From the NCBI RefSeq assembly GCF_001029285.1, contig NZ_LDZY01000016.1:48889-112888 (forward strand): 64,000 bases of DNA, written 5' to 3'. This document shows positions 36,936-46,740 of the stretch, one piece after another. Each line of letters starts with the position of its first letter. Position 1 is the stretch's first letter. The DNA comes from Desulfosporosinus acididurans (GTDB lineage: Bacteria > Bacillota > Desulfitobacteriia > Desulfitobacteriales > Desulfitobacteriaceae). The notes under the pieces were generated by a model. That model was not told the origin of the DNA and did no database searches. It saw only the letters and a list, made by a program, of their open reading frames with translations. Position numbers and translations under genes: made by a program.

Positions 36936-37658
36936 TTAAAGTATTTTACTTAAAAACAATTTTGTTCTTTCTTCCTTAGGGTTGTTAAAAATTTCATTAG
37001 GGGTATTTTCTTCAACTATCACTCCATCATCCATAAATAAAACCCGATCACCGACTTCACGGGCAAAGCCCATTTCATGTGTTACCACTGCCATCGTCAT
37101 TCCCTCACGAGCTAGATCTTTCATGACAGCGAGTACTTCTCCGACCATTTCCGGGTCTAACGCTGAGGTAGGTTCATCAAATAACATGACTATTGGATTC
37201 ATTGCCAAAGCCCTGGCAATAGCCACTCTCTGTTGTTGCCCTCCTGAAAGTTGATCTGGATAAGCTCCGGCTTTCTCCTTTAAGCCCACTTTTTCCAATA
37301 AAGTAAATGCTCTTTTCTCAGCTTCTTGTTGAGAAACTTTCAAAACTTTGCGCGGTCCGATCGTTATATTTTCCAGTACTGATAAGTGATGGAATAAGTT
37401 AAATCTCTGGAATACCATGCCAACTTCTTTACGAACATGACTTAAATTTGTTTTGCTGTGGGTTATTTCTCTATTATTTACAAATATTTGTCCATCTGAG
37501 ACTTTTTCCAAACCATTCAAGCAACGTAAAAAAGTACTTTTACCTGATCCTGAAGGACCAATGATCACAACTACTTCTTGTGGTTTAATCTCTAAAGAAA
37601 TATCATGTAGAACCCTATGCTGACCAAAATGTTTGGTAATATTATTAACGTTTATCAA
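36936..37658 (-). CDS. Polar amino acid ABC transporter ATPase (GlnQ-like)
   Basis: A 240-aa ABC ATPase. Walker [10 protein letters not shown] (about 34), Q-loop [10 protein letters not shown], signature [17 protein letters not shown] (about 137), Walker [15 protein letters not shown], switch His in VVTHEMGF. This is the GlnQ/ArtM subgroup. The 5' end overlaps the permease gene by 14 bases, so the two are co-translated. Confidence 0.94.
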   Translation of the reverse strand: MINVNNITKHFGQHRVLHDISLEIKPQEVVVIIGPSGSGKSTFLRCLNGLEKVSDGQIFVNNREITHSKTNLSHVRKEVGMVFQRFNLFHHLSVLENITIGPRKVLKVSQQEAEKRAFTLLEKVGLKEKAGAYPDQLSGGQQQRVAIARALAMNPIVMLFDEPTSALDPEMVGEVLAVMKDLAREGMTMAVVTHEMGFAREVGDRVLFMDDGVIVEENTPNEIFNNPKEERTKLFLSKIL

Positions 37659-38319
37659 TTTGCCACCTTCTTTCTAAATATCCCGAGAGAGCTGTTAGCA
37701 GAAGGATAATGATTAAATAGACGGCGGCAATAGCTGTCCAAATTTGTAAAGAGGCAAAGTTTGTGGAAATTATAATCTGTCCGCTTCGGGTAAGTTCAGT
37801 CACAGATATAGCCGATAACAAAGACGTATCTTTAATCGTCTGGATAAATTGGTTGACTAGAGGCGGCACCATGCGTTTGAATGCTTGAGGCAAAATTATA
37901 AATCTCATCGTCTGAGGTCCGGTCATACCAATACTTAAAGCGGCCTCTGACTGGCCGCGATCCACAGCTAAAATTCCTGCACGAATAATTTCTGTAATAT
38001 AGGCGCCTTCATTTAATGCCAAGGCTATAATTCCAGCAATTGGTGTAAAATACGGATCAAACCATTTATGCATCGGTAAAATCATAGGGATAGCGAAATA
38101 AATATAAAATATTTCTACTAGAAGAGGCAAACCTCGGAAGATATGCACATAAATTTCACCTATCCGACGTAATATCGCAAAACGGGATAATTTTAACAGG
38201 GCAAAAGCAAGGCCCAAAACAGTAGCCAAAATAATTGACGCTATAGAATACCAAACGGTTAATTGAGCCCCTTTTATCAACTGGGGCATAGCTGCTGATA
38301 CTATCTGAAAAAAGTTCAC
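37645..38319 (-). CDS. Polar amino acid ABC transporter permease
   Basis: A 224-aa HisM/GlnP-type permease with about five helices. The EAA-loop region [24 protein letters not shown] at about 132-155 docks the ATPase. It starts [22 protein letters not shown]. It lies between the binding protein and ATPase genes in one operon. Confidence 0.94.
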   Translation of the reverse strand: MNFFQIVSAAMPQLIKGAQLTVWYSIASIILATVLGLAFALLKLSRFAILRRIGEIYVHIFRGLPLLVEIFYIYFAIPMILPMHKWFDPYFTPIAGIIALALNEGAYITEIIRAGILAVDRGQSEAALSIGMTGPQTMRFIILPQAFKRMVPPLVNQFIQTIKDTSLLSAISVTELTRSGQIIISTNFASLQIWTAIAAVYLIIILLLTALSGYLERRWQIDKR

Positions 38320-38351
38320 TTATGCCTCATTTCCTCCCTGACGATTTTAAA

Positions 38352-38375
38352 TGAGCGCAGCATTAGCTGCGCTCA
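38352..38375. terminator. Intercistronic hairpin in ABC operon
   Basis: 10-bp perfect stem TGAGCGCAGC/GCTGCGCTCA with loop atta between binding-protein and permease genes. It may partly terminate or stabilise the transcript so that more binding protein than permease is made. Confidence 0.7.
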
Positions 38376-38411
38376 ACGCATTTGATTTTCAACTAACCAT
38401 TTTGAAGTCGT

Positions 38412-39215
38412 TTATTTTTTTATTAAGCCATTGTTATCTGATTTGAAATAATCTCGGTAAATTTTTTCGTATTGTCCGTTCGCTATTAATTTATCCAATC
38501 CATCATTAATTTTTTGTAAGAGTTGAGAGTTTTGTTTAGTAACCGCTATACCATAATCTTCTCCTGTCAGAAGGCTGCCTACTACTTTAACATTGCTGTG
38601 CCCAGTATTAATGTAATTTAAGTTAACAGGATTATCGAAGACAACCGCTTGGGCTCCGCCATTTTGCAATTCATTATAAGCATCATCAATATTGTTAAAT
38701 CGCTTAATTTTAATTCCCTGATCTTTAGAAAGCATAATATCAGCTGTCGTTCCTAATTTAACAGCCACCGTCTTGCCCTTGAGGTCGGCAAGGCCTTTGA
38801 TCGTACTATCATTTTTAACTAAGATTGACAGTCCCGAATGATAATAGGGTTTAGAAAAGTTGACTTGCTGCTCACGAGCCGACGTAATAGTCATGCCGGC
38901 TACAGCAACGTCAATCGTTCCGGTTTGAATAGCAGGGATCAGACCTTGGAAATCCATAGTTTGAATAGGATCAGCAATTTTTAAATTCTCTTGAGCAGCG
39001 ATGGCTTTGATCAAGTCGATATCAAAGCCAGTGACCTTACCATCCTTCATCATCTCAAATGGGGGAAATGTAACATCGGCACCTAACTTAATGACTTCCT
39101 GTTGACTTGCACTTTTGCCGGCTGAACTAGACGTACTAGTCGTGCCTGTTGTACCACAACCAACAAGTAATGCCCCTGCCATGATAGCTGCCATTAATAC
39201 CTTTACTTTGCGCAA
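38412..39215 (-). CDS. Amino acid-binding lipoprotein of ABC transporter
   Basis: A 267-aa periplasmic-binding-protein family 3 member. The lipoprotein signal ends with LLVGCGTTG, giving Cys20 as lipid anchor; a Ser/Thr linker follows. The domain starts EVIKLGADVTFPPFEMMKDGKVTGFDIDL, with GMTITSAREQQVNFSKPYY in the middle. Specific for a polar amino acid; which one is not clear. AAGGAGG precedes ATG 39215. First gene of a three-gene operon. Confidence 0.93.
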   Translation of the reverse strand: MRKVKVLMAAIMAGALLVGCGTTGTTSTSSSAGKSASQQEVIKLGADVTFPPFEMMKDGKVTGFDIDLIKAIAAQENLKIADPIQTMDFQGLIPAIQTGTIDVAVAGMTITSAREQQVNFSKPYYHSGLSILVKNDSTIKGLADLKGKTVAVKLGTTADIMLSKDQGIKIKRFNNIDDAYNELQNGGAQAVVFDNPVNLNYINTGHSNVKVVGSLLTGEDYGIAVTKQNSQLLQKINDGLDKLIANGQYEKIYRDYFKSDNNGLIKK

Positions 39216-39388
39216 AAAAAACTCCTCCTTTATGTTTCTCCATTATTTAAAATATGTTTTCGTATCTGCCACTCTTTTTAGACTATCTTTAAACATTTCT
39301 CATCGTTTTGATAGCTTAAAGAATTGCAACCTGATTTATATATTATTTCGTTCTACTTTTATAATTCCCTTCTGTATTTTATTAATTA

Positions 39389-39435
39389 TACATTATACAT
39401 GCAGCAAAACATGTATAATGTATACACGTTTTGCT
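39389..39435. promoter_or_regulatory. Two overlapping, mutually exclusive inverted repeats
   Basis: Repeat 1: TACATTATACATG (39389-39401) with its exact complement (39410-39422). Repeat 2: AGCAAAACATGTATA (39403-39417) with TATACACGTTTTGCT (39421-39435), one G-T pair. They share the middle segment. They lie about 175 bases upstream of the binding-protein gene. The rest of 39216-39586 has no gene. Confidence 0.7.
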
Positions 39436-39586
39436 TGGTTGCTGTTATATCATTAACTAGAAATTTTCGTTTTTAGTTATTTTTATATCATTTTACTCGA
39501 TTTATCCTATTTTTTGCATTATATAGTCTATTTCGATTATCGTAAGAAGCTGCTCCGACGTGGATCTCAACTGCACGTGGTCGGTC

Positions 39587-42028
39587 TCACTTAAGCCGCT
39601 GATTATTTTGGAGAAAATCTTGCCAAGGATCACTGCTGTTGATCCTCCGAAGTGCCTCCGCCATATTGACATCGTTAGGTGCTACCGTATCCAGTTCGTC
39701 CCAACTAATGGGAATGGACACCCCTGCCCCGGTCCTCGCTCTCAGCGAATAAGGAGCAATGCTGGTAGCACCTCGGCCATTGCGAATCCAGTCGATAAAG
39801 ATTTTGTTAGTACGCTTGGCCTTTCTCACATTGCTTGTATAGCGGTCAGGCCATTTCTGCTCCATCACTTGGGCCACACGTTTAGCAAAATCGCGAAACG
39901 TATCCCAGGCAACAGCAGGTTTTAAAGGTACGACCACATGATACCCTTTACCGCCGCTGGTCTTAAGATAAGAGTTCAGAGAAAGCTCGGCAAGAATAGT
40001 CTTTACGTCCCGCACACCTTGGCGCACCCTGCTTAGATCCATCCCTTCATCAGGATCTAAATCAAAGACCATCATATCGGGCTTTTCCAGCTCGTCGACG
40101 CGGCTTCCCCAGGTATGAAATTCCAGCGTACCCATTTGGGCTTCGGCGATCAGCCCCGATCTATCATCTATATAGAAGTAATCTTCTGTTTCGCCGTCAC
40201 TGGTGAATACAGGGATGGTGACAATCCCTTTACTGCCCGGACCGGGATGCTTTTTATAAAAGCAAGTCTGGGAGATGCCCTTGGGACAGCGAACAATGCT
40301 GAGGATCCTGCGGCTCACATAGGGCAGCATTCGTTCCGCAACTTGGGCGTAATACCGGATTATGTCCATCTTGGTAATTTCTGAATCAGCGAAGATCACC
40401 TTGCCCGGATTACTAATATTGATTCCTTCAATAACGATACAGTCGACGTTTGTTTCCATGACTCTCTCCATTTTGTTGCCAGATGAGGGGTGGTGTATTT
40501 CATCACTTGCTTTTTCTCTTTTAATATCCCTAGGATTCTTATCGTTCCGCAGGCCTTTGAAACTGGCCTGTCTTAAGAGATGGTCTGAGGTCCATTCGGC
40601 AAATTTAATTTCCGCGATCAGCTCAGGTTCAAGCCAGTTGATTTTTTCCTGGGATCTAGGCTTGGGCGCGATTTGGAATGAAGGCTCCTTTCTCTTTAGA
40701 CCCGCAAACTGTTCTTCCAGATATTCCTTGTCTGCTTCGCTCAGGCCAGTGCCGGCACGTCCGGCATAGACTAATTCCCCGTCTTCATAGATGCCCAGGA
40801 GCAGGGAGCTTACCCCGCTTGTTTTTCTCTCGGAAAGTATATATCCACCAATCACAAATTCCTGCCTTTGCTCGCATTTGAGTTTGATCCAGTCACTGTT
40901 TCTTGCCCCGCTATAATTGGAGTCAGCTTTTTTGCCTACAATTCCTTCCATGCCTGCCTCACAGGCAGCGCGAAAACTTTCCTTGCCGTTTTCCCGCACA
41001 TGACGGCTGTAGTAGAGGTTTCTGGGGGAATCCTTCAGCAACGCTTCCAGCTTTTCCTTTCTGTCAATCAGGCGCTGTCCCCGCAGGTCCAAACCATCCA
41101 GCGCTAAAAGGTCAAAGATAATATAGGTTAAGTTTTTGTCCAGGGGATTTTTAAAATAGTTCTGGAGTGCCTGAAAATCAGTCTTGCCCGCTGCGTTCGT
41201 GATAACCATTTCACCGTCCAGAATCATCGCTCTGCCGCCAGCCCATTCCACGAGGGAACAGGCGACTTCCCTGAAACGTTTCGTAAAATCATTGCCGTTT
41301 CTAGTGATAAGCCGAACGCTGCTCCTTTCAATATATGCCAGTATTCTGTAGCCATCGTATTTTAATTCGTAAAGCCAATCCTCACCCTTTGGAACTGAGT
41401 TGACTAATTGGGCAAGCTGCACCCCGGTATTACTGAAGGGGTTCCTCGTACTCTTATCGCCTTCTCCTTCTTTAATCTCCGTCATAGTGCGTCCGGTTCT
41501 GATGCTGGTGATAAATTGGCAGATCTTGTCGGAGGCTTTGGCATACTCATCTTTTTCCTTAAGTAACAGCCAGTTTTCCTGTTTCTCGCCTGTTTTCCCT
41601 TTTAGACGCACCAGAGCCCACTTCCCTATAAGCCTGCAGCCTTGCAGAACAAACTTCAGCGTTCCTGTACGAAGTCCGTCTGCAACATCCCCATAGGGCT
41701 CCCAGAGCCCTTCATCCCAGATCATAACTACTCCCCCGCCATATTCTCCTTTGGGAATCGTCCCCTCAAAGTTCCTGTATTCCAACGGATGCTCCTCCAC
41801 CCGTATGGCGAGTCTCTTGTCACGGGGATCGAAGGAAGGGCCCTTGGGCACTGCCCAACTTAAGAGAGCTCCGTCCCATTCCAGACGGAAATCATAGTGA
41901 TCTCTGCGGGCTATATGGTGTTGGACAACAAACCTCAGGCCCTCTTGGGACAATTCTGTTTTCCCTTCAGGTTCTTGGGTTCTTGTAAAGTTCCTATTTT
42001 GGTTATAGTTGTTGAGATTTGCCGTCAT
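39587..42028 (-). CDS. ligD: DNA ligase D (phosphoesterase-ligase-polymerase)
   Basis: An 813-aa end-joining enzyme. Residues about 25-175: 3'-phosphoesterase domain (VQHHIARRDHYDFRLEWDG, with GTIPKGEYGGG). About 210-510: ATP-dependent ligase, active-site Lys in YELKYDGYR, then LDGEMV and EGIVGKKADSNY. About 540-813: primase-polymerase domain (MVFDLDPDEGMD, LKTSGGKGYHVVVPL). The start chosen is ATG 42028 because the family usually begins just before the RxFxxTxEPxG motif; the frame is open to 42112 but without a ribosome site. The usual partner Ku is not in this window. Confidence 0.9.
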   Translation of the reverse strand: MTANLNNYNQNRNFTRTQEPEGKTELSQEGLRFVVQHHIARRDHYDFRLEWDGALLSWAVPKGPSFDPRDKRLAIRVEEHPLEYRNFEGTIPKGEYGGGVVMIWDEGLWEPYGDVADGLRTGTLKFVLQGCRLIGKWALVRLKGKTGEKQENWLLLKEKDEYAKASDKICQFITSIRTGRTMTEIKEGEGDKSTRNPFSNTGVQLAQLVNSVPKGEDWLYELKYDGYRILAYIERSSVRLITRNGNDFTKRFREVACSLVEWAGGRAMILDGEMVITNAAGKTDFQALQNYFKNPLDKNLTYIIFDLLALDGLDLRGQRLIDRKEKLEALLKDSPRNLYYSRHVRENGKESFRAACEAGMEGIVGKKADSNYSGARNSDWIKLKCEQRQEFVIGGYILSERKTSGVSSLLLGIYEDGELVYAGRAGTGLSEADKEYLEEQFAGLKRKEPSFQIAPKPRSQEKINWLEPELIAEIKFAEWTSDHLLRQASFKGLRNDKNPRDIKREKASDEIHHPSSGNKMERVMETNVDCIVIEGINISNPGKVIFADSEITKMDIIRYYAQVAERMLPYVSRRILSIVRCPKGISQTCFYKKHPGPGSKGIVTIPVFTSDGETEDYFYIDDRSGLIAEAQMGTLEFHTWGSRVDELEKPDMMVFDLDPDEGMDLSRVRQGVRDVKTILAELSLNSYLKTSGGKGYHVVVPLKPAVAWDTFRDFAKRVAQVMEQKWPDRYTSNVRKAKRTNKIFIDWIRNGRGATSIAPYSLRARTGAGVSIPISWDELDTVAPNDVNMAEALRRINSSDPWQDFLQNNQRLK

Positions 42029-42160
42029 ACAGTTATCCAGTAATTCCTTCTCTTTGTTATTTCTTCTTTTTGTTATTATTTCCAATTGAATTATAAGTAT
42101 CCTGTAATTCATTTTGTTATTTACTCTGATATGATTAGTTAATTTTTGAAATTTCCAGAC

Positions 42161-42187
42161 AAAAAAATCCCCTCACAATGGAGAGGA
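42161..42187 (-). terminator. Terminator of the DUF5714 gene
   Basis: On the minus strand, TCCTCTC-cattgt-GAGGGGA is followed by TTTTTTT (42161-42167). One mismatch in the stem. Confidence 0.7.
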
Positions 42188-42284
42188 AGATAGAGCCTTC
42201 TCAAGGATTAAGAATTCGTGAAAAAGATATATAAATAACTGATTAAACAGCCATACTCCTCTGAGAGGTGCACCTAACCTCTTC

Positions 42285-43079
42285 TCACAACTTAAAATAG
42301 GAACATTTGGATGCTCTACATCCGTGAGGATGACGTGAACTTTGGGTACAAACAATAGCTTTACTAGGTACCGGCAAAAGAACATTAAAATACTCTTTGA
42401 CTATGTTAATCGCTTCACTCAATCCGGTTCTAACGAAGTTCTTACAGCAGCAAGGACCGGTTTCCTCAGCAATCCTAGATACGATTCTTGCGGCAGCTCT
42501 CATGGTCATTGCCGTTTCTTGGCCTTTAGGACAAGCTGCACCTAATAAGACACTAAAACAGGCACCAATAGCCGGAACAATGCCACAAACTCCCGTCAGC
42601 CCGCAATAACCTCCAATGGCTTGTTTCTTCGTTCGATTCAAGGCTTCCACAATTTGTTCATTTGTAATCCTGATCGTCCCTTCATTCTTAAGCGCGGTCA
42701 TTAAGGCTCCCGCTGCAATCCAAGCATTTTCACAACCAAGCATAGGTATGTTATCCTGAGCCATCAGAAATTCAGCGATTTCCAAAGGGTTTGCCGAGTC
42801 AGTATTCATAAGGCAGTCTTTGACAGCAATATAAAGGCCTTTTCCGTGACATTCATCGCAGACATAGTGATCGTTGGGACAGGAAATGTTGGCTATTTCA
42901 GGTTTACCACATTGAATGCAGCTCAGTTCCCGACCTGAATCGAAGTATTCTAAGGGGCTACCGCAAATTTGGCAGTTCTCGGTTTTAGTTTTGTTGTGCT
43001 GACCAGCACTGGAAGAACTTCCTCAGCAATCGCTGGAATCTGCGAATACTGGATTAACCGAATTAACAAGATCAATCAT
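42285..43079 (-). CDS. DUF5714 selenoprotein (UGA = Sec at codon 19)
   Basis: The minus strand gives ATG 43079 four bases after GGGGAGGATC, then 264 codons to the stop at 42285 with one in-frame TGA at 43023-43025. Reading it as selenocysteine yields ...SSDC-U-GSSSSAGQ.... Two Cys-rich knuckles follow (CQICG, CIQCGKPE) and then CPNDHYVCDECH, all expected at the N-terminus of DUF5714 proteins. The DUF5714 domain fills the rest (GGYCGLTGVCGIVPAIGACFS, GPCCCKNF, HGCRASKC). A start at the internal ATG 42809 would remove the knuckles. The domain has many conserved Cys and is sometimes attached to methyltransferases. Function unknown; thiol/selenol redox or metal binding is plausible. Confidence 0.88.
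42996..43025 (-). promoter_or_regulatory. Bacterial SECIS element directly after UGA
   Basis: From the U of UGA, bases 17-21 (GUGCU) pair with 26-30 (AGCAC) and leave loop GGUC at 22-25. From memory, the E. coli fdhF SECIS has the same GGUC loop at the same distance, the part bound by SelB. This is strong support for UGA recoding. Confidence 0.88.
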
Positions 43080-43214
43080 AATGATCCTCCCCTATTTTTG
43101 ATCAAGCTTTATTTCCGATTCGTTCTCATATCTAGTATCTAATACATTCCGCCTTGTGTTAACCTAAACCAACTACAACACGATATTGAGGCTTAACAGC
43201 CCGCGGAATTCTTA

Positions 43215-43655
43215 TTACTCATTCAGAATTGCAGTACAATGGGGACATCTTGTAGCCTTGAGGTTGATTTCGGTAATACAATAAGGACAAGTTTTAGTTT
43301 TTGGCGGTTCATCTTCAACATCTTTCTTCTTAGTAAAACGATTAACTTGCTTAATAACAATGAAAATGGAAAAGGCGATAATTAAGAAATCAATAATATT
43401 ATTAATAAACGTACCGTAGTTTATAGTTGCCACTCCGGCCTTCTTGGCCTCATCAATTGTCTTAAAATGTCCACTCCCAAGCACTATAAACAAATTAGAA
43501 AAGTCCACTTTACCCAGAAGAATACCAAGCAGAGGCATGATGATATCACTGACCAGAGAAGTTACGATTTTACCGAATGCGCCCCCGATAATCACACCAA
43601 TCGCCAAATCAATGACATTTCCTTTAAGAGAAAACTCTTTAAATTCCTTCCACAT
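43215..43655 (-). CDS. mscL: Large-conductance mechanosensitive channel with zinc ribbon
   Basis: A 146-aa MscL. Helix 1 is [31 protein letters not shown] and helix 2 is around 80-100, the usual two-helix architecture. The C-terminus adds a two-knuckle zinc ribbon (CPYC and CPHC) beyond the standard helix bundle. MscL opens under membrane tension to release solutes. The zinc-ribbon tail is seen in some Firmicute homologues. Confidence 0.93.
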   Translation of the reverse strand: MWKEFKEFSLKGNVIDLAIGVIIGGAFGKIVTSLVSDIIMPLLGILLGKVDFSNLFIVLGSGHFKTIDEAKKAGVATINYGTFINNIIDFLIIAFSIFIVIKQVNRFTKKKDVEDEPPKTKTCPYCITEINLKATRCPHCTAILNE

Positions 43656-43698
43656 TTTCCGTTATCCTCCCTCTAGTCCAATCTTACTCAAAGTATAA

Positions 43699-44160
43699 TT
43701 ACAGCTTCCTCAGATCTTCTAAAACCTGCTCTACATGACCCTTAACTTTAACTTTAGGGTAGATTTTCCGGATGACTCCATCTTGATCAATTAGGAAAGT
43801 CGTGCGTACGATTCCCATACTCTTTTTACCATACATAGTCTTTTCCTTCCAAACATCATAAGCCTGAATGATCTCTAAATTCGGATCACTAACCAGGATA
43901 AAAGGAAGTTGATACTTTTCAATAAATTTGTGATGACTTCCCATGGGGTCTTTACTCACACCAATTACCACAGTGTCATTATTGCTTAAATCTATGTAAT
44001 GGTCACGAAAATCACAAGCTTCGGAAGTACATCCGGATGTCATATCTTTGGGATAAAAATAAAGGATTATCTTCTTACCGCGAAGTTCTGATAGTTTTAC
44101 GGGCTGGCCCTGACTCCCTTCAGCAAGAAAATTAGGCGCAATATCTCCCATTTGGAGCAT
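43699..44160 (-). CDS. bcp: Thioredoxin-dependent peroxiredoxin (BCP/PrxQ)
   Basis: A 153-aa peroxiredoxin. The peroxidatic Cys is in FYPKDMTSGCTSEACDFRD, with a second Cys five residues later, the two-Cys arrangement of BCP. Reduces hydrogen and organic peroxides. Start ATG 44160 (MLQMGDIAPNF) ten bases after AAAGG; a TTG three codons earlier also lies in frame. Confidence 0.93.
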   Translation of the reverse strand: MLQMGDIAPNFLAEGSQGQPVKLSELRGKKIILYFYPKDMTSGCTSEACDFRDHYIDLSNNDTVVIGVSKDPMGSHHKFIEKYQLPFILVSDPNLEIIQAYDVWKEKTMYGKKSMGIVRTTFLIDQDGVIRKIYPKVKVKGHVEQVLEDLRKL

Positions 44161-44498
44161 CTTTATCAATCCTTTCTGAATCTGGAAGTAATCTCTTGTA
44201 TAGAATGTAAATCATCTAACGATAAAACTCAAATCACTAGTCAGTTATCTAAATATGAATATACCCGAAAATTCTCCAATAATTATGTATTTCCTGCGAA
44301 TCCTAGGTCTAAAAATTATAAAACTCTAAAATTTAGCAAGAAAATACCTCTGTCCTCTGACAGATTATAAATATCATATTGCTTACATGAGGTGTTTTGT
44401 AGACTTTCAGTCATATAACACTCAACTTCAATAATCTGCACATTTTGTAAATTAGCGAAGTTGAGCAATCAGATATATATTCATAATACAAATTAACA

Positions 44499-44538
44499 GT
44501 AAAACACTGCCAAGGCTTAATTTTTGGCAGTGTTTTAC
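44499..44538. terminator. 15-bp perfect terminator hairpin
   Basis: GTAAAACACTGCCAA (44499-44513) pairs with its exact complement (44524-44538); A-run and T-run flank it. It ends the metallo-hydrolase gene, which is transcribed on the minus strand. Confidence 0.85.
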
Positions 44539-44593
44539 TTATCCCATCATTTTTGTAGTCTGGCCTGCCACAATTACCGTGCGTTGATCGCGG

Positions 44594-45883
44594 TTACAAA
44601 TCAGCGAGCAGTTCCTTGGCACAGGCCAGATAATAGTGACGCCCATTTGCGCTTTGTTCTTGGCGGGCAAGACTGATAAGGCCTTGAGCTTTAAACTTTA
44701 GCGCCAATTTATTGGTACTATCTGCGGTAATAATAATATCGGCAAGTTCAAGGGCCCATTGAGCTTCTTCGTTGTCCAGGGCTTGACTGATGGCAGATAA
44801 GACAGACTCTATGCCCCCCATGAGAGCAAGGGTCTTCTCAGCACGAGTCCGAATTGGCAAAGGATTGAGCCTAGTAGGATTACCATCAAACCAACCCACA
44901 TAACCGGCATAGATTCCTCGCACAGACCATGCAACTGTGCCGTAAAATTCGCCAAGATAAGGAAGGTTGGCCCACTTTTCAGGCAGTTTGACGGCCTCTG
45001 CCACCTCATCCATAGTCATACCTTGATTCATACATCTAAGGGTTTCTGTGAGAACATAATCAATAGCATCACGAAAGTTAGTTAAAGTATCTGTAACATC
45101 ATTAGCACCGATGATTGGACGTGTGTGACCAGGCAAAAGATAATTAGCCTGATAAGCAATCAGCTTATCCAACGTGTCTACCCAGGCACTGATATCTCGA
45201 TACTGGCTGCCTCGGATGGGATAAAGATTGGGCCAGCAACCATAGTAATTATCACCACAGCAAAGTACTTTTTGAACCGGCAGCCAGATAAGTATCTGAT
45301 CATCAGTTTCCCCCGGGGCTGCCGTAAGTTCAAGAGCGATTCCATCAATATCACGTATGATCTTTTCCTCACTATAAACAGTCGTTGGCGGCAAGAAAGC
45401 CCTTCGGCCCTTGCCTTGAACTATACCTTCACGAACGCCGATGCCTTCAGAAATGGCTTCTTCATCGCTGAGTTCATAGCCAAATTGTCTGATGCCACGC
45501 TGATTGAGCACGTCCTGCAGGGCATCTATTCGCCCAAGAACCGGCTTAGAAGGTGCAAAGGCAATAATCTCCGGGTTAGAGTCGCTAAAAACACCGGCAC
45601 CTCCAAGATGATCCGGGTGGCCATGAGTGTAGATGATCGTTTTAACCGGCTTCTCAGTATGCTCGGCAATTATGGCTTTAAGGGCTTCTGCGCGATAGTC
45701 GCAGTCAAGAGTATCAATTAGAATGACGGTGTTTTTCCCTATAATAAAACTCGCATTGCTGATGCCATAGCCCATAACATGATAGACAACACCGGGTATT
45801 ATTTCTGTGACTTGGCATGGGTAGGCTGTTGCTGAAAATTCTTTTAATAATTGTTCACCATCTGGTCGTAACATTACTTGCAC
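44594..45883 (-). CDS. Alkylsulfatase-like metallo-beta-lactamase hydrolase
   Basis: A 429-aa protein. The MBL domain has the zinc motif THGHPDHLGG (about 86) and a later metal His in LLPGHTRPIIG. The dimerisation-type domain of alkyl sulfatases follows (about 280-429). Compared with SDS-hydrolysing SdsA/YjcS (about 650 aa), the C-terminal SCP2-like domain is absent. It might hydrolyse sulfate esters; activity is not certain. ATG 45883 has GAGGTG. Confidence 0.85.
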   Translation of the reverse strand: MQVMLRPDGEQLLKEFSATAYPCQVTEIIPGVVYHVMGYGISNASFIIGKNTVILIDTLDCDYRAEALKAIIAEHTEKPVKTIIYTHGHPDHLGGAGVFSDSNPEIIAFAPSKPVLGRIDALQDVLNQRGIRQFGYELSDEEAISEGIGVREGIVQGKGRRAFLPPTTVYSEEKIIRDIDGIALELTAAPGETDDQILIWLPVQKVLCCGDNYYGCWPNLYPIRGSQYRDISAWVDTLDKLIAYQANYLLPGHTRPIIGANDVTDTLTNFRDAIDYVLTETLRCMNQGMTMDEVAEAVKLPEKWANLPYLGEFYGTVAWSVRGIYAGYVGWFDGNPTRLNPLPIRTRAEKTLALMGGIESVLSAISQALDNEEAQWALELADIIITADSTNKLALKFKAQGLISLARQEQSANGRHYYLACAKELLADL

Positions 45884-45952
45884 CTCTTATTTTATCGATT
45901 CAGGACTGATTTAGTTTAACACGTGGACAGCTGTAATGCGACCTGAATTTTA

Positions 45953-46028
45953 TTCAATCGTAAGGCCCCCACTTTTTGTTAGTGGGAGTTGTTTCCATAC
46001 CTTACTTCAGTGTGGGTAAAGTCCAACC
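45953..46028. repeat. Composite palindromic repeat (families A and B together)
   Basis: The left part tcaatcgtaaggcccccactt...agtgggag is a degenerate family A hairpin. The right part gtttccataccttacttcagtg is family B. So the two repeat types belong to one element, about 76 bases. The 317-base gap 45884-46200 holds nothing else I can identify. Confidence 0.65.
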
Positions 46029-46200
46029 TTCAGCGAGATAGCATTTTATTATGGGCTAATTATATTCCTTTGACAACATTAAAACTGTACCGTGTACAGC
46101 AAAATTTTTCACCTCGCGAATAATCGTATGCCCTCCTCCAAGGTAAGAGTCAAGGTTATAGTGAATAAAAATATCGTTGCTGGATCGCAATAGAGAGTAA

Positions 46201-46740
46201 TTAAGGTTTTACTCTACAAAGCCAGATCATGTGATCGTAATTTGATCCCCAATAATCTTTTACTACTTTATGGGGTTCTCCAAATTTCCTTAGCCATCGT
46301 TTCTGAGCATTTTTATAGCCACTGTCTAAACAAAACCATTCAATACCTTGTTTCGACAGGTGTTTTAGCATAGTATTAATCAATTCTGAGCCTACGCCTT
46401 GACCTTGGTAAGGCGGCAAAATGAATAAACTTCCTAATTCACCAATATCGTTGAGCTGGTTTTCGGTACACTTTTTGATATCTTCACCACATGAACCAAA
46501 GGAAATCGTGCCAATAACAGTTCCATTTAGTATAGCGATCATGAAACATAAGGGGTAATTAGATTTATCCAGTGAAGACTTAAGTAATTGTTTCTTATGG
46601 GCAATTTCTCTGTGAATATCCTCTTGGCGGTGCCCGAGTCCCTCATTATTAAACGCATCAGGAATTGTTGTCTCAAAAACAAGTGATGCCCCTCTTATCT
46701 CAGCTTGTGTAAGAATACTTATCACTAATCCATTTATCAT
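46201..46740 (-). CDS. GNAT family N-acetyltransferase
   Basis: A 179-aa GNAT-fold enzyme. The acetyl-CoA loop is LFILPPYQGQGVGSELINTML (about 117-137), and the C-terminal motif WLRKFGEPH follows. The residues before it (GTVIGTISFGSCGED) form the beta-4 region. Start ATG 46740 (MINGLVIS) after GAGGG; two TTG codons precede it. Acceptor unknown. Confidence 0.85.
   Translation of the reverse strand: MINGLVISILTQAEIRGASLVFETTIPDAFNNEGLGHRQEDIHREIAHKKQLLKSSLDKSNYPLCFMIAILNGTVIGTISFGSCGEDIKKCTENQLNDIGELGSLFILPPYQGQGVGSELINTMLKHLSKQGIEWFCLDSGYKNAQKRWLRKFGEPHKVVKDYWGSNYDHMIWLCRVKP

Noticed and set aside
43023..43025. In-frame TGA as a nonsense mutation making DUF5714 a pseudogene
   Set aside because: Good ribosome site upstream, conserved Cys knuckles after the codon, and a SECIS-like hairpin at the exact expected distance favour recoding.
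45125..45721. 198-codon plus-strand frame inside the metallo-hydrolase gene
   Set aside because: Antisense shadow; no ribosome site and no family similarity, while the minus-strand gene has full MBL motifs.
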